This document shows, piece by piece, positions 5,979-11,616 of a DNA stretch of 11,616 nt. The stretch's first letter is position 1, and the number at the start of each line of letters is the position of its first letter. The stretch lies in NCBI GenBank assembly GCA_012839145.1, contig DUNY01000450.1, forward strand, positions 1 through 11,616. The letters are read 5' to 3'. The notes below the pieces were generated by a model. That model saw nothing but the letters and a program-made list of their open reading frames with translations. It was not told the DNA's origin and did not search any database. The position numbers were made by a program, and so were the translations under genes. The DNA comes from Thermoanaerobacterales bacterium (GTDB taxonomy: Bacteria; Bacillota; Thermosediminibacteria; Thermosediminibacterales; Tepidanaerobacteraceae).

Positions 5979-7196
5979 GTGAATAAACGAAAAAAAATTA
6001 TAATTATTGCAGCTATTTTGCTGGTAGTTGTTGCTTTTTTTATTGTTAGTGCAAAACTTCAACCGAAGACAGCTATGTCATTAACTACAGTTAAGGGAAT
6101 TAAGGGCGATATTTCATCAAAGATTACTGCACTTGGAACAGTGGGGGCAACACAAAAACAGGAGGTTTTTTCCGGGATTCAAGGTGTAGTAGAATATGTT
6201 GCCGAGGAAGGTCAACAAGTAAAAAAGGGGGATGTGATTTTAAAAATTAGTGATGAGGAATTAAAGCTGGAACTAGAACAAGCTCAAAGCAAAATGAAGC
6301 AGCAAAAAATAGAACTTTCCAGGCTTATAGACGGTCCAAGGCCTGAGGAGCTGGAAAAAGCCAGGATAAAATATCAGGATGCTTTTGCTGCCTATGAATC
6401 CACATTGGATGATTACGTGAGAAATCAAGGACTTTTTGATTCGGGAGCCATTTCCGAAAATGACTTAACCAATGTCAAAAGAGAATTGGATGTTAAAAAA
6501 AATCAATTATCTATTATGGAATTGGAACTTAATCTTTTAGAAAACCCCGATAAGGATGAAATTGCATTAAAACAAGCGACATTGGAAGAAGCTGAAAAAA
6601 GTCTGACAAATATCAGAAAAAAGCTGGATAAAGCAGTAACCTATGCAGAGTTTGACGGTATAGTATTAAAGCAAGATATAAAACAAGGAATGACGGTATC
6701 GCCGGGTAATTTATTATTAAGTATAGGCAGTCCCTCCGATTTGCAGATTGATTTCGGGGTAAACGAATATGATGCAGCCAGGATAAAGATTGGACAAAAA
6801 GCGATTATTACCGGTGATGGCTTTGGTGACAAGATATATAACGGTGAAGTTATAAAAATTGCCCCTTCGGCCTCGGTGATGCAAACCAGTAGGGGCAATG
6901 AAACTGTAGTAAAGACTACAATAAAAATAATTGATCCCGATGATAATATAAAACCCGGTTTTTCCGCTTCAGTAGAGATTACGGTAGAAGAGAAAAGAAG
7001 CGTAATTTTACTACCGCTGGAATGTGTCATAGAAGGGGAAGATGGTAAGCAGGTGATGATTGTGAAAGATGGGGAAATATCTGAAAGGGAGGTAAAAACC
7101 GGGATAGAAAATGAACTATATACTGAGATAACACAAGGGCTTAATGAGGGTGAGGAGGTTCTTCAAAATCCCACCCAGAATAAAGGTGATATCTAA
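5979..7196 (+). CDS. MacA-like membrane fusion protein (periplasmic adaptor/HlyD family)
   Basis: This 405-residue export adaptor is anchored to the membrane by one N-terminal helix (about 6-24, after MNKRKK) with the rest outside. Domain order: beta-barrel strand entry (35-60), first lipoyl half (67-91, GVVEYVAEEGQQVKKGDVIL), a long charged coiled-coil hairpin (about 92-220), second lipoyl half (225-250, FDGIVLKQDIKQGMTVSPGN), then beta-barrel and membrane-proximal domains to the C-terminus. This is the MacA/HlyD architecture; in MacAB-type systems it couples an ABC ATPase/permease pair to export. There is no TolC-like partner here, as expected in a Gram-positive cell. GTG at 5979 is the start, with AAAAGGAGGA at 5964-5973. 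Its stop overlaps the ATG of the ATPase by one base (TAATG), showing translational coupling. Substrate unknown; antimicrobial peptides or lipophilic compounds are typical of the family. Confidence 0.88.
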   Translation: MNKRKKIIIIAAILLVVVAFFIVSAKLQPKTAMSLTTVKGIKGDISSKITALGTVGATQKQEVFSGIQGVVEYVAEEGQQVKKGDVILKISDEELKLELEQAQSKMKQQKIELSRLIDGPRPEELEKARIKYQDAFAAYESTLDDYVRNQGLFDSGAISENDLTNVKRELDVKKNQLSIMELELNLLENPDKDEIALKQATLEEAEKSLTNIRKKLDKAVTYAEFDGIVLKQDIKQGMTVSPGNLLLSIGSPSDLQIDFGVNEYDAARIKIGQKAIITGDGFGDKIYNGEVIKIAPSASVMQTSRGNETVVKTTIKIIDPDDNIKPGFSASVEITVEEKRSVILLPLECVIEGEDGKQVMIVKDGEISEREVKTGIENELYTEITQGLNEGEEVLQNPTQNKGDI

Positions 7197-7879
7197 TGAT
7201 ATTAGTTAAAAATATGACAAAGCTTTATAAAAACGGTCAAAATGAAGTAGCTGCACTCAAAGAGGTAGATCTTCATGTGAAAGAGGGGGAATTCGTGGCC
7301 ATAATGGGGCCATCGGGTTCAGGCAAATCGACCCTTATGAATATTATCGGATGCCTTGATAAACCCTCGGCGGGAGAGTATTTTTTAGATGGCAAGCCCA
7401 TATCTCAGTTGGACAGCCGCCGACTGGCCTATGTCAGAAATAAAAAGATAGGATTTATATTTCAAAATATTAATTTACTTCCTCGGATAAATTCTCTTAG
7501 GAATGTGGAAATACCCATGATTTACGCCGGTGTATTACCTAACGAAAGACGAAAAAAAGCTATGGAAGCACTAGAGTCAGTAGGTTTGGGAGACAGATGG
7601 TACCACAAACCCAATGAACTTTCCGGGGGGCAAAAGCAGCGAGTAGCTATTGCACGGGCTTTAGTCAATTCTCCCGGGATTATCTTGGCTGATGAACCTA
7701 CGGGGAATCTTGACAGTAAATCCGGTGCCGAGATTATGGAGATATTTGCTAATCTGCACCGGGCTGGGACTACAATTATCCTAGTAACTCATGAAAAAAA
7801 AGTAGCGCGATATGCTCAAAAGGTAGTAACCTTTTTAGATGGCAGAAAGGTGGAGGAGATTTCCAGTGAACTTCTTTGA
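7196..7879 (+). CDS. MacB/LolD-type ABC transporter ATP-binding protein
   Basis: This 227-residue cytosolic ATPase energises the adaptor/permease complex. All ABC motifs are intact: Walker [10 protein letters not shown] (38-46), Q-loop Q90 in FIFQN, signature LSGGQ (142-146), Walker B IILADEP (162-168) with catalytic E167, D-loop NLDS (171-174) and switch H199 in VTHE. The short length without extra domains and the neighbours place it in the LolD/MacB-N group (type VII, mechanotransmission ABC exporters). The start ATG overlaps the preceding stop by one base. The gene end overlaps the start of the permease by 14 nt. Confidence 0.93.
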   Translation: MILVKNMTKLYKNGQNEVAALKEVDLHVKEGEFVAIMGPSGSGKSTLMNIIGCLDKPSAGEYFLDGKPISQLDSRRLAYVRNKKIGFIFQNINLLPRINSLRNVEIPMIYAGVLPNERRKKAMEALESVGLGDRWYHKPNELSGGQKQRVAIARALVNSPGIILADEPTGNLDSKSGAEIMEIFANLHRAGTTIILVTHEKKVARYAQKVVTFLDGRKVEEISSELL

Positions 7880-9056
7880 GAGTATTGTAATTGCGTGGGA
7901 AAGCATTGTTGCCAATAAAATGCGCTCTCTCCTTACAATGTTAGGCATCATAATAGGCGTTTCTTCGGTAATAACCGTTTCAGCATTGGGACAGGGAGGC
8001 AGGTCTGCCATCAATAAAGAAATGGATTCCTTTGGTGCTAATCGATTTGGAATCTATTATAATTATAATCCTGATAATCCCATAACAGATGCTGATGCTT
8101 TCACCCTTCAGGATGTGGCGGTTATAAAGGATATCTCACCGGTCGTTGAAGATATTGCACCGATAAACTGGGACAAGGTAAATATCCAATCAAGAGGCAA
8201 GGAAATCGGGGTTCAAATAGTAGCGACTACTGCGGACTATGTAAGAATAGCAAATCTGAAGCTGGACGCCGGTAGATTTTTTAGTCATGAAGATGATAAT
8301 GCAAAAAAACATGTTGCAATCATAAGCGAATCATTGTCAAAGGAGCTTTTCAATTCCTCTGTAGCCATTGGAAAAAAAATAATGGTTGGTAATCGGCCTT
8401 TTAAAGTTATAGGCTTGCTGGGAAGGGAAGAATCTGTTTTTTCAATGGGCCAGGATAGTAAGTTGATGTACATACCTATTTCAACATATTTTTCTTTCAG
8501 CGGATCAAATTGGATAAACAATATTGAAGGTAAAGCGGTATCCCAAACTGAAGTGGATAAAGCCATTGATCATTCTCTAAGTATTTTGCATAGGCGCCAT
8601 CGAAATAAGGATAAGTATCAGGCATGGAATTCTCAAAAAGAGATGGACAGCGTAAATAGGGTTACCGGAATTGTAGCTTTGGTAATCAGTGCCATTGCTG
8701 GTATATCCTTATTGGTCGGTGGAATAGGTATTATGAACATCATGTTGGTATCGGTTACCGAGCGGACCCGGGAAATCGGTATCAGGAAGGCGCTAGGTGC
8801 CCGAGAAAGTGATATAATGATGCAGTTTTTAATAGAGTCTTTAGTTCTTTCATTTTTCGGAGGTACCATAGGGATGTTTTTGGGTTTTGGTGTATCCAAG
8901 ATAATAGCCGGGCTGATAAAAATGCCCACTGTTGTATCATGGCAGATGATTGCCCTTGCCTTTACCTTTTCGGCCGGAGTTGGAGTATGTTTCGGGCTCT
9001 ATCCTGCAAGAAAAGCAGCATATCAGGACCCTATAGAAGCACTGAGATATGAATAA
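7866..9056 (+). CDS. MacB/FtsX-type ABC transporter permease
   Basis: This is a permease of 396 residues if it starts at GTG 7866. That start is preferred to the upstream in-frame ATG 7839 because GGTGGAGGAG (7849-7858) sits 7-8 nt before it and the family N-terminus ([20 protein letters not shown]) begins here. Topology is the MacB four-helix type: TM1 about 19-41 (LLTMLGIIIGVSSVIT), a large extracytoplasmic MacB-PCD domain (about 45-260), then TM2 (about 268-293), TM3 (about 322-345) and TM4 (about 355-378). Typical FtsX-domain signatures are GGIGIMNIMLVSVTERTREIG followed by RKALGA, and the C-terminal LYPARKAAYQDPIEALRYE. It uses mechanical coupling to drive substrate out through the adaptor rather than moving substrate through its own membrane part (family knowledge). 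It is translationally coupled to the ATPase by overlap and followed immediately by a terminator. Confidence 0.9.
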   Translation: MNFFESIVIAWESIVANKMRSLLTMLGIIIGVSSVITVSALGQGGRSAINKEMDSFGANRFGIYYNYNPDNPITDADAFTLQDVAVIKDISPVVEDIAPINWDKVNIQSRGKEIGVQIVATTADYVRIANLKLDAGRFFSHEDDNAKKHVAIISESLSKELFNSSVAIGKKIMVGNRPFKVIGLLGREESVFSMGQDSKLMYIPISTYFSFSGSNWINNIEGKAVSQTEVDKAIDHSLSILHRRHRNKDKYQAWNSQKEMDSVNRVTGIVALVISAIAGISLLVGGIGIMNIMLVSVTERTREIGIRKALGARESDIMMQFLIESLVLSFFGGTIGMFLGFGVSKIIAGLIKMPTVVSWQMIALAFTFSAGVGVCFGLYPARKAAYQDPIEALRYE

Positions 9057-9082
9057 AGCAGCTTTAGCTGCTTTATTGTTTT
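9054..9082 (+). terminator. Intrinsic terminator of the export operon
   Basis: TAAAGCAGC (9054-9062) pairs with GCTGCTTTA (9067-9075) around a TTTA loop, followed by TTGTTTT. The stem includes the permease stop codon itself. Confidence 0.8.
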
Positions 9083-9150
9083 GTGTAGACATATTCCCTT
9101 TTCCTACAACATATGTTTTTAAATGTAATACCTAGGTGGAGGGAATATTT

Positions 9151-11616
9151 ATGAGTATATACCAAACAGATCCCTATATGGGGCTATCAAATAGAGAAAT
9201 ACCGCTGAAAAAGAAACTTTTTGGGGAAAATCAGTTAGAACAATCCGGTGGTATTTCAGCAATAAAGATTTTTGTAGGCCAGTTTAAGGATTCTATGATC
9301 CTTGTATTATTGGGAGCTTCTTTTATTTCAGCATATCTTGGAGAAGTGGCCGATGCTATAGCTATTGCTGCAATTGTAATATTAAACGGTATGCTCGGTT
9401 TCATCCAAGAATTCAGAACTGAAAAGTCAATTCAGGCATTGCACCAACTGGCTGCACCAACTGCAAAAGTATTGCGAAACGGCACCGTCATGACCATACC
9501 TGCACGAGATATCGTGCCCGGTGATATAACCCTTCTAGAGAGCGGGGATAGAGTACCTGCAGATGGCAATTTATTAGTAACGGAGAACTTGAAAATTGAC
9601 GAATCTCTTTTGACCGGGGAATCTGTACCGGTAGATAAAAAGACAGAGATTGAAGAAGAATCTGAAATTAAAATTCATAGACCAAATTATGCTTTTATGG
9701 GAACTTTAGTAGTTACAGGCAGAGGCAAAATGATTGTGGAAAGAATAGGTATGGATACAGAGATGGGGAAAATTGCAGGTATGATAGGGGATATAGAGAG
9801 TGAACAAACACCTCTTCAAAAAAGATTGAATCTTTTGGGTAAGCAACTAGTTGTCCTTTGCCTAGTTATTTGTGCTACAGTTGCATTGCTTGGAGTTATT
9901 CGAGGCGAAAAAATTTATGATATGGTTCTTTTTGGGGTAAGTCTGGCAGTGGCAGCCATTCCCGAAGGGCTTCCGGCTATAGTTACTGTAGTTTTGACTT
10001 TAGGTGTTCAGCGAATGATACGAAAAAAGGCGATAATACGACGGCTTACTGCAGTAGAAACCTTAGGCTGTGCTACGGTTATTTGCAGTGATAAGACGGG
10101 TACGTTGACGGAAAACCGAATGAGTGTACGAAAGATATATATAGATGGAGAAACAATAATGGTTACCGGCACTGGATATAGAAATGAAGGAGAATATTTA
10201 ACCCAGGAAGGTAAACCTTTAAAGAGCTTGCCGAAAGAGGTAAAAAAGCTTCTAGAGATAGGTATATCCTGCAACAATGCTAGAATCAACAGAGAAAAGA
10301 GGGCCAATATATTTGGAACTTTTAGTAATAAACAACTTGTACCCTACGGAGATCCAACAGAAGTAGCAATCCTGGTTGCGGGGCTAAAAGCCAAAGTGGA
10401 AAAGGAAGATGTTGATGGTAACTATGTAAGAATCAGAGAGATTCCCTTCGATTCGGATAGAAAGCGCATGTCTGTGGTTGTCAAATCTAGAAAAGGGGAA
10501 ATCTATCTTTTTACAAAAGGTGCACCGGATGTAGTATTATCCTTATGCACAAATTTGGAGGTCAGTGGAGGGATACGTCCTATTACTAAAAAGGATGAAA
10601 AAAATATTTTAATCGTCAATGAGGATATGGGTCGGGAAGCTTTAAGAGTATTGGGTTTTGCCTATAAAAAGCTTTCAATAACCGAATTACAAGATGTAGA
10701 TCCGGAAAGGAACCTTATTTTTTTAGGCATGATGGGTATTATTGACCCACCTAGGCCAGAGGCAGTTTTAGCAATTCAAAAGTGTTTCAAGTCCGGAATC
10801 AGGCCGGTGATGATAACAGGAGACCACAAATCTACTGCTTGGGCTGTAGCTCAAGAACTGGGCATGTTAACAAGGGACAGTAAGATCTTAACCGGACAAG
10901 ATATGGACAATATGAGTGAAAGTGAATTATTCAAACAAATTGATGATATAGCTGTTTTCGCCCGAGTGACACCACGTCATAAACTGAAAATAGTCAGAGC
11001 CTTGAAAAAGAAAGGTCATATTGTTGCCATGACAGGAGACGGTGTCAATGATGCTCCCGCTGTGAAGGAGGCAGATATCGGTGTATCTATGGGGATAAAC
11101 GGCACTGATGTAACTAAAGAAGCCTCTTCCATGATACTTATGGATGATAATTTTGCAAGTATTGTGGCTGCAGTAGAAGAAGGCAGAATAATCTATGACA
11201 ATATCCGAAAATTTATTAGGTACCTCCTTTCTTGCAATGTTGGAGAGATACTTACAATGATATGGACATCTGTTCTAGGTTTGCCATTACCTCTGCTTCC
11301 CATACAAATTCTATGGGTAAACCTAGTGACAGACGGTCTTCCTGCTATGGCTCTGGGTATAGACCCCCCTGACAAAAACGTAATGAACCGTAGACCTAGA
11401 GGAAAGAATGAGAATGTTTTTTCCCAAGGCCTGGGCAGCAAGATAATATTTCGAGGTGTGATTATAAGTCTTGTTACCTTAGCAGCGTTTATTATTGTCC
11501 ATCTATATAGCCAAAGTAATCTTGAGATGGCTAGAACCGGAGCATTTGCTACTTTGGTTATGTCTCAACTCTTATTTGTTTTTGAATGTCGAAATGAAAA
11601 CGCAGGTGTTCGCTGG
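9151..11616 (+). CDS. Calcium-transporting P-type ATPase (P2A, SERCA/PMR1-like), 3' end cut by window
   Basis: The frame is open from ATG 9151 (GGTGGAGGG at 9136-9144) to the window end: 822 residues of an expected 870-900, lacking only the last transmembrane segments. It is an ATP-driven pump in the cytoplasmic membrane. Motifs in order: TGES of the actuator domain (155-158), IPEGLP in M4 (270-275, E272 calcium ligand), phosphorylation site CSDKTGTLTENRM with D314, nucleotide-domain KGAPD, DPPRPE hinge, TGDGVNDAP (628-636), then CNVGE in M5 (N696, E699) and NLVTDGLPAMALG in M6 (N724, D728). These are the same residues that bind calcium in SERCA (E309, N768, E771, N796, D800), so calcium, possibly with manganese, is the likely cargo. 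It has its own ribosome site and lies after a terminator, so it is probably a separate transcript; no clear promoter is seen in 9083-9140. Confidence 0.93.
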   Translation, partial: MSIYQTDPYMGLSNREIPLKKKLFGENQLEQSGGISAIKIFVGQFKDSMILVLLGASFISAYLGEVADAIAIAAIVILNGMLGFIQEFRTEKSIQALHQLAAPTAKVLRNGTVMTIPARDIVPGDITLLESGDRVPADGNLLVTENLKIDESLLTGESVPVDKKTEIEEESEIKIHRPNYAFMGTLVVTGRGKMIVERIGMDTEMGKIAGMIGDIESEQTPLQKRLNLLGKQLVVLCLVICATVALLGVIRGEKIYDMVLFGVSLAVAAIPEGLPAIVTVVLTLGVQRMIRKKAIIRRLTAVETLGCATVICSDKTGTLTENRMSVRKIYIDGETIMVTGTGYRNEGEYLTQEGKPLKSLPKEVKKLLEIGISCNNARINREKRANIFGTFSNKQLVPYGDPTEVAILVAGLKAKVEKEDVDGNYVRIREIPFDSDRKRMSVVVKSRKGEIYLFTKGAPDVVLSLCTNLEVSGGIRPITKKDEKNILIVNEDMGREALRVLGFAYKKLSITELQDVDPERNLIFLGMMGIIDPPRPEAVLAIQKCFKSGIRPVMITGDHKSTAWAVAQELGMLTRDSKILTGQDMDNMSESELFKQIDDIAVFARVTPRHKLKIVRALKKKGHIVAMTGDGVNDAPAVKEADIGVSMGINGTDVTKEASSMILMDDNFASIVAAVEEGRIIYDNIRKFIRYLLSCNVGEILTMIWTSVLGLPLPLLPIQILWVNLVTDGLPAMALGIDPPDKNVMNRRPRGKNENVFSQGLGSKIIFRGVIISLVTLAAFIIVHLYSQSNLEMARTGAFATLVMSQLLFVFECRNENAGVRW

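Noticed and set aside
7839..7865. ATG 7839 as the permease start
   Set aside because: No ribosome site in front of it and a non-conserved basic extension; GTG 7866 has GGTGGAGGAG correctly spaced.
9084..9118. Inverted repeat halves TGTAG/CTACA and ACATAT/ATATGT upstream of the calcium ATPase
   Set aside because: Short AT-rich arms with long spacers; not distinguishable from chance.

Overview
The window is low-to-moderate GC DNA with strong AGGAGG-type ribosome binding sites, frequent GTG starts and short operon spacings. Together with a PcrB-type prenylglyceryl phosphate synthase and a DUF3786-type protein, this points to a Firmicute, most likely a clostridial-type anaerobe (inference). No tRNA, rRNA or CRISPR array was seen. 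All recognised genes lie on the + strand.

Positions 1-3727 have a methylthioadenosine/sulfur theme. The 3' end of a methylthioadenosine/S-adenosylhomocysteine deaminase gene is followed 22 nt later by a nucleoside phosphorylase of the MTAP family. Its base-contacting position is Asn rather than Asp, which fits methylthioinosine, the product of the deaminase. Next come about 260 nt with no gene but very strong RNA secondary structure, beginning right after the phosphorylase stop codon. I read this as a structured non-coding RNA, with HEARO (the RNA of IscB/IsrB elements) as the best guess. Then come a PLP-dependent enzyme of the methionine gamma-lyase/cystathionine gamma-lyase family and a DUF3786-like protein with a perfect 14-bp palindrome near its start.

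Positions 3876-5514 carry a TIM-barrel sugar phosphate isomerase/epimerase-like protein and PcrB, closed by a clear intrinsic terminator. The 500-nt gap up to 5978 holds that terminator, a promoter candidate and the remains of a two-helix membrane protein gene broken by an apparent one-base insertion.

Positions 5979-9082 are a compact three-gene MacAB-like export operon: membrane fusion protein, ABC ATPase and MacB/FtsX permease. The ends of the genes overlap, and a terminator follows. From 9151 to the window end runs a P2A-type calcium-transporting ATPase that lacks only its C-terminal tail because the window stops.

The most interesting parts are the structured RNA at about 1570-1827, with its duplicated and mutually exclusive pairing segments, and the deaminase/phosphorylase pair that together predicts a methylthioinosine route.
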